Below are positions 13,361 to 24,049 of a stretch of 64,000 nucleotides of DNA, piece after piece. This DNA is from Deinococcus koreensis (GTDB lineage: Bacteria; Deinococcota; Deinococci; Deinococcales; Deinococcaceae), in assembly GCF_002901445.1 (NCBI RefSeq), contig NZ_PPPD01000001.1, positions 1,525,501 through 1,589,500 on the forward strand. The letters are read 5' to 3'. A program made the position numbers and the translations under genes. Position 1 is the first letter of the stretch. Each line of letters begins with the position of its first letter. The notes under the pieces were generated by a model. That model saw nothing but the letters and a program-made list of their open reading frames with translations, was not told the DNA's origin and did no database searches.

Positions 13361-14068
13361 ATGTCTGCATCCACGCCGCGTACCGTGCTGCTGCTGCACG
13401 CCTATCCCCTGTCCGGCGCGATGTGGGCGGCCCAGGAGGCGGCGCTGACCTCGGCGGGGCTGAGGGTCACGGCACCCCACCTGCCGGGCTTCGGTGGACG
13501 GGGCGGCGAGATCGGCAGCCTCGCCGACGCGGCCCGTGACCTGCTGGCCGAACTGCCCGAGGGGCCGCTGAGCGTGGTCGGCCTGAGCATGGGCGGGTAT
13601 CTGGCGCTGGAACTGCTGACCCAGGCGCCGGAGCGCTTCGAGCGCGTGGTACTGGCCGACACGACGGCCCGCGCCGACGACGAGGCCAAACGGCGAGACC
13701 GGCGTTCCCAGGCTGGGCGCGTGCGGCTGGAGGGGCGCGGCTTTCTGATCGAGGCGGCCGAGAAGGAGCACCCCGCCGGAACCTTCCACCAGATCGTGCC
13801 CATGATCGAGGCGGCGTCCCTAGAGGGCGTCGCGGCGGCCCTGGAAGCGATGGCCGCGCGCCCCAAGCGGCTGGACACCCTGCGGGCCCTTCAGGCGCCC
13901 CTGCTGGTGCTGGTCGGCGAGGACGACAGGGTCACCCCGCCCGCGCTGGCCCGCGAGATGGCCGAAGCCGGACGCGGCGACCTGGTGATCCTGCCGGGGG
14001 CACAGCACCTCTCGAACCTCGACCAGCCGGCGGCGTTCACCCGGGCGCTGCTGGACTTCCTGGCCTGA
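13361..14068 (+). CDS. Alpha/beta-fold hydrolase
   Basis: A 235-residue alpha/beta hydrolase of the esterase/lactonase/C-C hydrolase type. The catalytic triad can be assigned: nucleophile Ser in [13 protein letters not shown], acid in [11 protein letters not shown], and His in [12 protein letters not shown]. The oxyanion region [10 protein letters not shown] is near the N-terminus. TACACT at 13348-13353, seven bases before the ATG, supports a leaderless start. It precedes a tRNA gene that has its own spacing and terminator. The substrate is unknown. Confidence 0.88.
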   Translation: MSASTPRTVLLLHAYPLSGAMWAAQEAALTSAGLRVTAPHLPGFGGRGGEIGSLADAARDLLAELPEGPLSVVGLSMGGYLALELLTQAPERFERVVLADTTARADDEAKRRDRRSQAGRVRLEGRGFLIEAAEKEHPAGTFHQIVPMIEAASLEGVAAALEAMAARPKRLDTLRALQAPLLVLVGEDDRVTPPALAREMAEAGRGDLVILPGAQHLSNLDQPAAFTRALLDFLA

Positions 14069-14175
14069 ACAGTGGCTGGGCAGAACACTGACTGACCCGG
14101 CGACTGGCCCCGGGGCAGCCCGCACCACGCGCTTGCAGGTTCTTCCGGGGTCATGGTAGATTCCTCTTCGCTCCT

Positions 14176-14251
<76 letters not shown>

Positions 14252-14260
14252 CACAGAAAA

Positions 14261-14290
14261 GCCCGCCCTCACCGGCGGGCTTCTGCTTTT
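14261..14290 (+). terminator. Terminator after tRNA-Ala
   Basis: The stem GCCCGCC (14261-14267) pairs with GGCGGGC (14274-14280), with a six-base loop, and is followed by TTCTGCTTTT. Confidence 0.8.
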
Positions 14291-14350
14291 GGCGGCGGCG
14301 CCCGGTGGCCGGCCCGCACATGGTCGGAACGTAATAGGCGTGGGTGGTTG

Positions 14351-14563
14351 GTGTCCCGGGTGGGTGACCTGACCTGGAGCCTGCCCTTCCAGCTCGTCCA
14401 CCGGGCCGAGTTCATGCCCGCCGGCCATTCCCTGCCGCCGCTGGGATCGCACGAACCGCCGCTGGGCCCGCTGCTCAACCAGTGGACATGGCGCCAGGGC
14501 GTGCTGAGCATGGCAGGGGCCAGCGAGTTCACCTCCCTGAAGGTGTGCCACGCCCCGAAGTGA
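14351..14563 (+). pseudogene. Possible C-terminal gene remnant or small hypothetical ORF
   Basis: An open frame of about 70 codons starting at a GTG, with protein-like composition (DLTWSLPFQLVHRAEFMPAG ... FTSLKVCHAPK). It has no convincing promoter or ribosome-binding site. It begins about 100 bases after tRNA-Ala and ends about 140 bases before the next gene. It looks like the 3' end of a larger gene whose 5' part has been lost, perhaps at a tRNA-proximal insertion point. I do not recognise the family, and a chance frame is possible. Confidence 0.3.
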
Positions 14564-14700
14564 GGGCTGAGCGCACGGGCACGGGACGCGGATCCCGCCC
14601 GGCGCGGCCCGCGCCCCCAGTCACGCGCCAACCACGGCCCCGCCTGCACACTTCACCCACGGCGACTCCAGCGGCGCCGCCCCCACAAGGAGACCCGACC

Positions 14701-15495
14701 ATGCGTACCCTGACTCCGCGCACCCTGACCGTGCCCCTGCTGCTCTCGCTGACCCTCGCCCTCGGCTCCTGCGGCGGCGCCAGCCCCGCCCAGGGCAACC
14801 CGCCCCCCGGCAGTGGGGGCACACCTGCGCCCGCCACCGCCTACACGATGTCGGGCACGGTTCGCAACAGTACGGGGCAGCCGGTCGCTGGCGCCCAGGT
14901 GTTCGCCGGGCACACCGCCTACTTCAACACCAACGCGCTGGCGACCACGGGCCCGGACGGCCGCTACCGGGTCAGCGTGCGCGAGCCCGCCGGGTCGTGG
15001 TACGCGGGCGGCACGGTGGAGGCGACGATGGACGGCCAGACGTACGTCTTCACCCTGCGCCCGGACTCCAGCGAGCCCTTCACCGGCGCGCAGGGCGCGG
15101 TGCGCAACTTGACCTGGCCGCTGACCGGCACGCGCCCCGACGGCGGCCGGTACGGCGCGCCCATCACCGTCTACGCCGACTTCTTCGATCCCGGCCTGCT
15201 GGACTGGCTCCCCGACATCGAACTGATCCTGACGCCCACGGGGCCGCGCATCGACGGCAGCCCGGGCGTGGGGGTGCGGGGCAAGGTCAAACAGACCCCT
15301 GACGGCCAGGAGGGCCTGGTGGACATTGCCCTGGGCCGCTACACGGTCTCGGCGCGCTACGCCCCTGCGGGCGGCGCGCCGCAGACCCTCCGGATCCGTC
15401 CGCGCAACGCGGGGGAGTTCGGCGCCAGCGTGGCCTCGCGCTTCGTGCAGCGCGGCTCCGGGCAGATCATGGAGGTCGAGGTCTCGCGGCAGTGA
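14701..15495 (+). CDS. Lipoprotein with carboxypeptidase-regulatory-like domain
   Basis: A 264-residue secreted protein. The signal ends in a lipobox-like LALGSC, so it is probably lipid-anchored. After a Pro/Gly-rich linker comes a beta-sandwich of the carboxypeptidase regulatory-like type (SGTVRNSTGQPVAGAQVFAG ... DGRYRVSV), often found in cell-surface proteins. The C-terminal half is not recognisable. The ATG at 14701 follows an AAGGAG site, so the mRNA has a leader. A hairpin with stem GCGCGGC/GCCGCGC at 15559-15581 separates it from the convergent PQQ-repeat gene. Confidence 0.7.
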   Translation: MRTLTPRTLTVPLLLSLTLALGSCGGASPAQGNPPPGSGGTPAPATAYTMSGTVRNSTGQPVAGAQVFAGHTAYFNTNALATTGPDGRYRVSVREPAGSWYAGGTVEATMDGQTYVFTLRPDSSEPFTGAQGAVRNLTWPLTGTRPDGGRYGAPITVYADFFDPGLLDWLPDIELILTPTGPRIDGSPGVGVRGKVKQTPDGQEGLVDIALGRYTVSARYAPAGGAPQTLRIRPRNAGEFGASVASRFVQRGSGQIMEVEVSRQ

Positions 15496-15558
15496 GCCTG
15501 GCGGCCGCTCAGCCCCGGCCGTACTCGGCGGCGTGGGTGGCGCTCAGGCCCTATCCTC

Positions 15559-15581
15559 GCGCGGCTCCGGCCAGGCCGCGC
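15559..15581. terminator. Hairpin between convergent genes
   Basis: GCGCGGC (15559-15565) pairs with GCCGCGC (15575-15581). There is no T-tract, so termination is an inference from the position between stop codons at 15495 and 15584. Confidence 0.4.
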
Positions 15582-15583
15582 CC

Positions 15584-17341
15584 TCAGCGCCCGATGACGT
15601 CCGGGTACTCGGGCCGGGCCTGGATCGGGGCCAGCCTCCGCACGTCCAGCGGGAACCGGGTGACTTTGCCGCCGCGGGTCAGGGTGTAGGCCGGGGCCGG
15701 CGTGAAGCTCAGGGCGGCCCGGGTCTCGGGCAGATCGGCCAGCGCTGCCAGCGAGACGTAGGGCACGCTGGCGAACACGCTCAGGCTGAGGGTCACGGCC
15801 TGTGCGGACGTGGGCTGTGCGGACGTGGGCTGTGCCGAGTTGACCAGGGTGGCCGTCCGGACGGTGAGGGTGCGGATCGTGAGCCCCAGCGCAGCGGCGG
15901 CTTCACGCAGGGGCACGAACACCTGACCGTCCTGGACGCGGGCCTGCGTGGCGGCGGCCAGGGCCTGCTGCTCGGGCGTCAGGGTCGGCGCGGGGGCCGG
16001 TGCAGGAGCGGGGGCTGGCGTGGCCGGCGCAGAAGTGGACGGTGCAGGGACGGACGGCGCAGGCGGCTGCGACGCTCCCGGCGGGGTGGGCTGGGGAGCG
16101 GCCGGCGCCGCTGGCGCGCTGGGCCGGAGCTGCGCCAGCACGGCACTCGCGGCGGCCCGCCGAGCCTGGGTGAGCGCCTGGGTGTCCTGCGGGGTCAGGG
16201 CGCGGCCCCAGGCAGTCGGCCGGGCGTGGAAGGTCGTCCAGGGGCCGACCGCCAGCGGGCGCTGCTTCGTGATCACGTTCAGGCCCCCGCCCTCGGTCAC
16301 GAAGTACAGGGTGCCCTGGTCGCTGACGCTGACGCCGAGGTCGATCTTCTTGCCGGTCGGGATCGTCCACAGCGGCTGGCCCACCTTGTTCAGCGCGTGG
16401 ACGGTGCCCTTCAGGTCGGGAACCACGATCGTGCCGTCGCTGAGTTCGGCGGCCGGCGCGGCGATGGCGGCGCCGGCCGCGTACGTCCACTGCACCTGCC
16501 CGGCGGGCGTGATGGCGTAGAGCTTGCCGTCGTAGCTGCCCACCACGATCAGCCCGGCGGCGGTCACGATCGGGCTGGCGTTCACGAACAGGCCGGTGGG
16601 CACCGTCCAGAGCGGCTGGCCGGCCGGGCTCACCGCGTGCACCCGGCGGTCGCTGGAGCCGAAATAGATGGTGCCCTGGGCGTCCAGCGCCGGGCTGCTG
16701 AAGACCAGCGAGCCGGCCGCGTACGTCCATTTCAGCTTGCCGTCGGGGGTCAGGGCGTGCAGGCGGCTGTTCTGCGCGCCGAAGTAGATGGTGCCGTCCA
16801 GCGCGATGGCGGGCGAGCTGAACACGGGCGCCCCCACCTTGTACGTCCAGAGCGGTTTCCCGGCGGCGCTGACGGCGTGGATGGTGCCGCCCGCCGTGCC
16901 CACGATCACGCTGCCGTCGGGGCGCAGGGCCGGAGTGGCGAAGATGTCGCCGTCGAGCTTGAGCTTCCACTGCAGCTTGCCGGCCGGGTCGAGGGCGTAC
17001 AGGGTGTCGTCGTAGGACGCCGCGATCACGCCGCCCTGGGGGGTGATGACCGGGTAGGCGCGGCCCAGGTCACCCACCGGAAAGACCCACTTCTCGCTGC
17101 CGCGGGCGTCCGTGCGGCGCACCTTGGCGTCCGAGCCGATGAACACCAGATCGCCCGAGTCGGTGACGCTGACCCCGGAAATGACGCGCAGTTCCTTGAA
17201 CAGATCGATTTTCGGAGCCTGGAAGGCGGGGCCTGTGGGGCTGGCCTGGGCGCCCGGAGTGGCGGTGGTCTGGGCACTGGCCAGCGGGGGTACGGCCAGA
17301 GAAATCAGGAAGGTGAGGGGCAGAAAGAGGGTGTTCCTCAT
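15584..17341 (-). CDS. Secreted PQQ-like eight-bladed beta-propeller protein with C-terminal domain
   Basis: A 585-residue secreted protein. A signal peptide (LFLPLTFLISLAVPPLASAQ) is followed by eight repeats of about 38-40 residues typical of PQQ-binding-like/PQQ-enzyme repeats (for example SPALDAQGTIYFGSSDRRVH and PDGKLKWTYAAG). They should fold as an eight-bladed propeller. A long Pro/Ala linker follows, then a C-terminal region (VFVPLREAAAALGLTIRTL) like copper-amine-oxidase N-terminal domains. A short in-frame tandem repeat (SAQPT twice) lies in this region. AAGGAG upstream suggests a leadered mRNA. D. radiodurans uses PQQ-repeat proteins in stress signalling; here no kinase domain is attached. 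Ligand binding is unproven. Confidence 0.8.
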   Translation of the reverse strand: MRNTLFLPLTFLISLAVPPLASAQTTATPGAQASPTGPAFQAPKIDLFKELRVISGVSVTDSGDLVFIGSDAKVRRTDARGSEKWVFPVGDLGRAYPVITPQGGVIAASYDDTLYALDPAGKLQWKLKLDGDIFATPALRPDGSVIVGTAGGTIHAVSAAGKPLWTYKVGAPVFSSPAIALDGTIYFGAQNSRLHALTPDGKLKWTYAAGSLVFSSPALDAQGTIYFGSSDRRVHAVSPAGQPLWTVPTGLFVNASPIVTAAGLIVVGSYDGKLYAITPAGQVQWTYAAGAAIAAPAAELSDGTIVVPDLKGTVHALNKVGQPLWTIPTGKKIDLGVSVSDQGTLYFVTEGGGLNVITKQRPLAVGPWTTFHARPTAWGRALTPQDTQALTQARRAAASAVLAQLRPSAPAAPAAPQPTPPGASQPPAPSVPAPSTSAPATPAPAPAPAPAPTLTPEQQALAAATQARVQDGQVFVPLREAAAALGLTIRTLTVRTATLVNSAQPTSAQPTSAQAVTLSLSVFASVPYVSLAALADLPETRAALSFTPAPAYTLTRGGKVTRFPLDVRRLAPIQARPEYPDVIGR

Positions 17342-17438
17342 AAGAAGGTAAGCTCCTTTACATTCCCTTTACGCTACGGCGTATCCGGGGAACAGGTGAT
17401 GGACGCCTGCCAGGGTACGGCCTAAGATGCGAACTGTT

Positions 17439-18002
<564 letters not shown>

Positions 18003-18064
18003 GCGTTCAGACGGACACTGGTTCCAGCTCCTGAACGCCAGCATCAACCCACCGAGAATCGAGT

Positions 18065-18090
18065 GGCCCGGACATGTCCGGGCCGCTTTT
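18065..18090 (+). terminator. Terminator with 20-bp perfect palindromic stem
   Basis: GGCCCGGACA (18065-18074) and TGTCCGGGCC (18075-18084) form a perfect palindrome, followed by GCTTTT. It lies downstream of the secreted helical protein. The remaining 250 bases to 18341 show no further recognisable element. Confidence 0.75.
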
Positions 18091-18341
18091 CGGTGTGTCC
18101 TGCCGTCTGCTGGAGGCCGCCTTCCTGTCAGGGTCTGAGATGAGAGCGGCGAGTAAGGCGCACTGTCGTCCTACACGATCAAAACAGCCTCCAGATCCGT
18201 TGAGCGTCAATCTCGTTTCACCCCAGAATTCAAGGGAGCGTGGCCCCAGGCGCACACCACCCCCGCCGCGCGTCCGGAAGGGATGAACGCCGCGTCAGCT
18301 GGCCTCAGCCGCCGGGCCGCGCGGGCGCCTACGCTGAGGGC

Positions 18342-19262
18342 ATGAAACAACTGGGATGGAGTCTGCTGCTGGCGGGCCTGCTGGCCGGGTGCGCGCCGGC
18401 GGTCCTGCGGGCCCAGCCGGGTGCACAGCTCCGGGTCGAGACGCGGCTCGCCACCGCGCCCCTGAACACCGTCACGGGCGAACGGCTGTACCGCGAGCCG
18501 GGGCCGGGCGCCCTGCTGATCCAGACCGACCGTCCGGCCTTCGTGACCTCGCTGCTCGTGCCGGCGCAGGGCGGCGTCCGGGTGCTGCCCGCCGGGCCCG
18601 TGCGGAGCGGCGAGACGGTCTCGCTGCCCCTGCCCGGCGCGCTGGGCTTCACGCAGGTCTTCACCGTGGCCAGCCTCGCGCCGGTGGATCTCTCGGCGGC
18701 GCAGGGGGCCCGGACGCTGGACGCGGCCGCCCAGGCGGTGCAGGCCGCCACCCGCAGCCTGGGTGCCGGCGCCTACACGGTGTCCACCACCACCTACACG
18801 GTGGGCCGCTTCGGCTCGCTGGAGGTCACGGCCCCGCTGCCGGGCGCGGAGGTGCGCGTGAACGGCACCCTGGCGGGGCGCACGCCGCTGCTGCTGCCGG
18901 AGGTGCCGGTCGGCAGCGTGGTGGTCAGCGTGTCGCGCCCCGGGTTCACCGACTTCTCGCAGCGCGTGAACGTCCAGCCGGGCACGGTGAGCGCCGTCCG
19001 CGCCAGCCTGCGGCCCATCACGGGCACCCTGCAGGTCACCTCCGGGGTGCCGGCCCGCGTGATCGTGGACGGCCAGCCCGCGGGCCAGACCGGGCCGGAC
19101 GGCCTGAGCCTGGCCCTGCGCCCCGGCACGGTGGGCGTGAACGTCGTGCCGCTGGACAGCGCCCTGAAGCCCCAGAACCTGCTGGTCAGGATCAGGGCCA
19201 GTCTGACCACGACCATCGACTGCGCGGTGGTCGCGGGCGACTACACCTGCCGTACCCCCTGA
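18342..19262 (+). CDS. PEGA-domain lipoprotein
   Basis: A 306-residue lipoprotein whose signal has lipobox LLAGC. The N-terminal half (PGALLIQTDRPAFVTSLLVPAQG, PAGPVRSGETVSLPLPGALG) resembles DUF4384-type ligand modules. The C-terminal half has two PEGA-like beta modules (GAEVRVNGTLAGRTPLLLPEV; VIVDGQPAGQTGPDG), common in envelope proteins. Two cysteines near the end (DCAVVAGDYTCR) may form a disulphide. A TACGCT box at 18330-18335 lies six bases before the ATG, so leaderless. Function unknown; probably surface-associated. Confidence 0.78.
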   Translation: MKQLGWSLLLAGLLAGCAPAVLRAQPGAQLRVETRLATAPLNTVTGERLYREPGPGALLIQTDRPAFVTSLLVPAQGGVRVLPAGPVRSGETVSLPLPGALGFTQVFTVASLAPVDLSAAQGARTLDAAAQAVQAATRSLGAGAYTVSTTTYTVGRFGSLEVTAPLPGAEVRVNGTLAGRTPLLLPEVPVGSVVVSVSRPGFTDFSQRVNVQPGTVSAVRASLRPITGTLQVTSGVPARVIVDGQPAGQTGPDGLSLALRPGTVGVNVVPLDSALKPQNLLVRIRASLTTTIDCAVVAGDYTCRTP

Positions 19263-19319
19263 GCCCGGCCGCGCCCCCTGAACCCGGATCAGGCGCGGAG
19301 GCGGTGCTAGCCTCGGGCC

Positions 19320-20315
<996 letters not shown>

Positions 20316-20364
20316 CCGGCCCCGGCTCCAATTTCCGCCCCGGCGGGGCTTTATACTCCCCGGC

Positions 20365-20826
20365 ATGACGGCCTCGCAGACAGAGTTGCAGCGCATCGTC
20401 GCGGCGCTGCAGAACAGCGGTTTGACCGTCGAATCGGTAGAGGACGGAGCGCTGATCCAGCAGGGCGAGACCCGCGTGGCGCTGTTCGCCGAGCGGGATC
20501 ATCAGGGCGGCGTGATCGTGCGCCTGCACCTGGATCTCGATCTGTACGTGGAAGAAGACAGCCTGCCCGACATCCTGATGGGCATCAACCTGCTCAACCA
20601 GGGCCTCGATTACGGCGCCCTGAACCTCGACCCGGTGGAGAGCGACGACGAGGATGAGGAGGACGAGCCCGCCACCTTCGCGGTGCTGGGCCGGGCCGTG
20701 CTGTGGCTGCCGGATCTGGGCCCCGGCGAACTGGAGCGCCTGCGCGAACACCTGGGGCGCTTCGAGGCCGAGATCACCGAGGCGGTCGAGCGCACCCTGC
20801 ACGGCAGCAAGGGCATGAGCGCCTGA
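20365..20826 (+). CDS. YbjN-domain protein, DR1245-like
   Basis: A 153-residue acidic protein of the YbjN family, which resembles type III secretion chaperones in fold. It looks like D. radiodurans DR1245, reported as a partner of the single-strand annealing protein DdrB; this is from memory and not verified here. Features are an amphipathic N-terminus (ELQRIVAALQNSGLTVESVEDG), a beta-rich core, and an acidic loop (ESDDEDEEDE) before the last helix. The leaderless box TATACT (20352-20357) is very close to consensus, suggesting strong expression. No radiation-response motif was seen upstream. The 252-base spacer downstream is partly occupied by a 13-bp repeat (CCTCCTCAACGGT at 21058 and 21074). 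Confidence 0.75.
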   Translation: MTASQTELQRIVAALQNSGLTVESVEDGALIQQGETRVALFAERDHQGGVIVRLHLDLDLYVEEDSLPDILMGINLLNQGLDYGALNLDPVESDDEDEEDEPATFAVLGRAVLWLPDLGPGELERLREHLGRFEAEITEAVERTLHGSKGMSA

Positions 20827-21078
20827 AGGGACAGCCCCCCATGGGCCGCCCCTCCCCTCAATCGCCTGACGCGACCTGAAACACAGCGGCCGGGACGCCC
20901 TTTTTTGCCTCCTCTGGGAGACCCGTCAAGGTGCGAAGCAGTAGGCAGGTCATGCCCGCCTGCATGCTGGACGATCGAGAGTCGACCTCTCGCCCAGCGG
21001 GCTCCACTCCCGGTGTGCATCAGGGGTTGAGAGGTACGGCCGCTGAGCGGTGCAGCCCCTCCTCAACGGTGCTCCTCC

Positions 21079-23928
21079 TCAACGGTACGGGGCGCCGCTC
21101 TCGGCGCCCGGCAGACCCGCCACCTCGGCGTGGGGCAGGCCGGGCCGGGCCGCATGACGGGACGCCGCCTTCTCGCCCGAGAGCTGCAGATCGGCCGCGT
21201 GCAGCAGGCCCTCGACGGTGCTGGGGCCACCCGGGCCCGCGCTGCCCTGATCCCCGTTGCAGGGCACACTGGACGCCACCCCCACATGGACGCTCAGGCC
21301 CAGAAAGGCCGGACACAGGGCGAGTTTCACCGCGCAGCGGGCCTGCTGCGCGGCCTGGGCGAGCGCCTCGGGTGAACAGGGCGTGATCAGCAGTGCGAAC
21401 TCGTCGCCGCCCAGGCGGTAGACCGGGGGGCCGAAGGTCTGGCTCAGGATGCGGGCCACCGTCCGCAGCGCCTCGTCGCCGGCCGGGTGACCCTGCGCTG
21501 CGTTCACGGTCTTGAAGCCGCCCAGGTCGAGCAGCAACAGTCCCACCGGGCCCTGAGCCTCCGGCGCTGGGTCGGCGTCCAGCCCGGCGTCCGGCGACGC
21601 GGCCGCGCTCCTGAGCCGATCCTGCAGGTCGTCCTCCAGGGCGCGGCGGCTCAGCAGCCCGGTCAGGGCGTCGGTGCGGGCCAGGCGCTGCAGCGCCGCC
21701 AGGTGGCTGGCCCGCTGGCAGGCGGTGCTCAGGGTGCGGGACGCCGCTTCCAGCAGGGCCTGCTCGCGCGGTGTCCAGGGCTCGGCGCTGCCCGCGCGCA
21801 CCACCATCAGCACGGCTTCGGACTCTGCGGCCACGAGGGGCAGGAAGGCCACGGACTGCACCTGCCGGACGAACTGCGGGTTGGCCGCCGGCTGGTCGGC
21901 GTAATTCTGGATGAACAGGCTGGCGCCGCTCTCGATGGCCGACCAGATCAGGCCCTCGCCGCGCGGCAGCGCGATGGTCTCAGGGAGCGCCGGCGAGGGG
22001 CGCAGGGCGTAGACCTGCCACATCACCTCGCTGCGGATACCGTCCTGATCCGCGCGCATGAGTGCGCCCCAGTCGAAGGCCACGGCCGAGGCCAGGGTGC
22101 TGAGCACGTCCCGGGTGATCCGCTCCACGCTGTGCGGCAGCGCCGAGAGCCGGGCGAGGGTCAGCAGGGTCTCGGCGTCGCCGAGCGCCTCGTTCAGCCC
22201 GCGGGTGTGATCCTGCAGCCGGTGCTCGAAACGGCTCTGCGCTTCCTGGGCCGCGGGCTGCGGCGAGCCCTGGGTCAGCACGCAGTCCAGGTCGAGGGTC
22301 AGGAAGGCCTGCACCGACTCGGGGTCGAAATGCCGCCCGGCCTGGGCCTGCAGCTCGGCGCGCGCCGCCTCGGCGCTCCAGGCCGCCTTGTAGGGCCGCA
22401 CGCTGGTCAGGGCGTCGTAGACGTCGCACACGGCGAACAATCGGGCCAGCCGGGGAATGGTCTGGCCGCTCAGGCCGAAGGGGTAGCCGCCGCCGTCCCA
22501 GCGTTCGTGGTGGTGGCGGATCACGTCCAGCGCGCCCGCCGACAGGTGGGGTAGCCGGGCGGCCAGCGCGTGCCCCCGCGCCGCGTGCGACTGCATGACC
22601 GTCCATTCCTCGGGGGTCAGCTTGCCCGGCTTGAGCAGGATCTGGTCGGGCACCGCCAGCTTGCCCAGGTCGTGCAGGTAGGCGCCCTCGACCAGACTGT
22701 CCAGTTCCGCCGCCGAGAGCTGCAGGGCCTGACCCAGGGCGTGGGCCCACTTCACCACCCGCTCGGTGTGCCCGGCCGTCTCGAAATCGCGGGCCTCCAG
22801 CGCGGTGCCCAGACTGAGCAGCCCGCCCTCGAAGGTGGCGCGGATTTCCAGGGTGCGCTCCCGCACCTGCTCCTCCAGGCTCGCGTTGATCCGCTGCAGA
22901 TCCAGCCGCAGGCCCTGCGCCTCGTGCCACGCCAGGGTCTGCCGGGCCGCCACCAGCAGCGTGACCAGCAGCATGGAGACCAGGGCGAGGGGCGCCAGCG
23001 CCGGGGCGTTCTCCAGGCACCAGACCAGGAACCCGGCCGACGTCAGGGCCGCGCCGTAGGGCAGCACGAACGAGAGGGCCGGCCCCGCCCGGCTCAGCCA
23101 GGACGCGGCGGGCGGTTCCGCGGCGCCGGCGCCCACCGGTACAGAACCCACCGGTACAGAACGCACTGGCACCGGCGTCTGGACAGCCACCGCGCACAGC
23201 ACGGCCGCCAGCGGCCAGCACAGATCGACCAGATCGCCCGTCTGGTAGCGGTTCTGGCTGGTCAGCAGCGCGAAGATCAGGTCTCCGCAGGCGTAGCTGG
23301 CGACCGCCGCCCCCAGCCAGCGCAGGTAGGGCGGCGAGGGGCCGCGCAGGGCCATCTCCATGAGCAGCGTGAGCAGCAGCAGGTCGAGCAGGGGGTAGAG
23401 CCCGGCCAGTCCGCGGGCCAGCAGGGAACCGTCCGCCGCCAGGGCCGGCACCACCAGCAGCGCCCAGAACCAGCTGCCCACCGCCACCAGGAACACCAGC
23501 AGGTCGAGCCCCAGCGTCCAGGCCGCGACCCGGCTCAGGGCCGGGCGGGGAAAGCTGAAGATCGCCACGGCCAGGCAGGGCGCCACCAGCAGGTACCCCA
23601 GATCGGCCACCGAGGGAAAGGGAGGGGTGCGGGTCAGGAGTTCCAGCCCTGCCCAGCCCGCCGCGCCCCACACGTAGGCCAGCAGCCCGGCCACCACCCA
23701 GCGCCACCCGCGCCGCTCCGGCTGCGGCCGCCCGGGCAGCGCGCGGACGATCAGCCCGATGGCCGCCACGCACACCACGACCACCCACAGGTTGCCCAGC
23801 CAGGGCTGCCAGCCGGCCGGCCCCCAGCGGGTCAGCAGCCAGCTCAGGTGACCGGCGAACAGGGCCAGCACGACCAGCAGGGCACGGGAGCGGGGACGGG
23901 GGACGCTCGGACTTACGGTGGTGTTCAA
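21079..23928 (-). CDS. Membrane HD-GYP / GAF / GGDEF cyclic-di-GMP signalling protein
   Basis: A 949-residue signalling enzyme. The order is multiple transmembrane helices (roughly residues 15-310), a short coiled region, an HD-GYP phosphodiesterase domain (HTERVVKWAH; HDLGKLAVPD; HHERWDGGGYP), a GAF-like sensor (about 575-735) and a GGDEF cyclase domain (DALTGLLSRRALEDDL; YRLGGDEFALL). Both catalytic signatures are intact, so it could both make and break c-di-GMP. The GGDEF domain has LDLGGFK where LDxDxFK is usual, so its activity is less certain. The start appears to be a TTG with GGAGG about 10 bases upstream. Confidence 0.88.
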   Translation of the reverse strand: MNTTVSPSVPRPRSRALLVVLALFAGHLSWLLTRWGPAGWQPWLGNLWVVVVCVAAIGLIVRALPGRPQPERRGWRWVVAGLLAYVWGAAGWAGLELLTRTPPFPSVADLGYLLVAPCLAVAIFSFPRPALSRVAAWTLGLDLLVFLVAVGSWFWALLVVPALAADGSLLARGLAGLYPLLDLLLLTLLMEMALRGPSPPYLRWLGAAVASYACGDLIFALLTSQNRYQTGDLVDLCWPLAAVLCAVAVQTPVPVRSVPVGSVPVGAGAAEPPAASWLSRAGPALSFVLPYGAALTSAGFLVWCLENAPALAPLALVSMLLVTLLVAARQTLAWHEAQGLRLDLQRINASLEEQVRERTLEIRATFEGGLLSLGTALEARDFETAGHTERVVKWAHALGQALQLSAAELDSLVEGAYLHDLGKLAVPDQILLKPGKLTPEEWTVMQSHAARGHALAARLPHLSAGALDVIRHHHERWDGGGYPFGLSGQTIPRLARLFAVCDVYDALTSVRPYKAAWSAEAARAELQAQAGRHFDPESVQAFLTLDLDCVLTQGSPQPAAQEAQSRFEHRLQDHTRGLNEALGDAETLLTLARLSALPHSVERITRDVLSTLASAVAFDWGALMRADQDGIRSEVMWQVYALRPSPALPETIALPRGEGLIWSAIESGASLFIQNYADQPAANPQFVRQVQSVAFLPLVAAESEAVLMVVRAGSAEPWTPREQALLEAASRTLSTACQRASHLAALQRLARTDALTGLLSRRALEDDLQDRLRSAAASPDAGLDADPAPEAQGPVGLLLLDLGGFKTVNAAQGHPAGDEALRTVARILSQTFGPPVYRLGGDEFALLITPCSPEALAQAAQQARCAVKLALCPAFLGLSVHVGVASSVPCNGDQGSAGPGGPSTVEGLLHAADLQLSGEKAASRHAARPGLPHAEVAGLPGAESGAPYR

Positions 23929-23986
23929 TTCGGGCCGTCCTCCATGAGTACTGCAGTCAGGTTCTCACATTGTGGCTGTCCGGCTT

Positions 23987-24001
23987 CTTACAAGTTGTAA
24001 G
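23987..24001. promoter_or_regulatory. Inverted repeat CTTACAA-G-TTGTAAG
   Basis: A perfect 7-bp inverted repeat around a single central base. It lies about 60 bases upstream of the HD-GYP/GGDEF gene start and about 50 bases before the promoter of the divergent 24386 gene. Its size and position fit a dimeric regulator. Confidence 0.5.
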
Positions 24002-24049
24002 CGTCTTCTTGTTTGAGGGGCAGTTCATGAGACGCCTGGGTGAGGTCGA

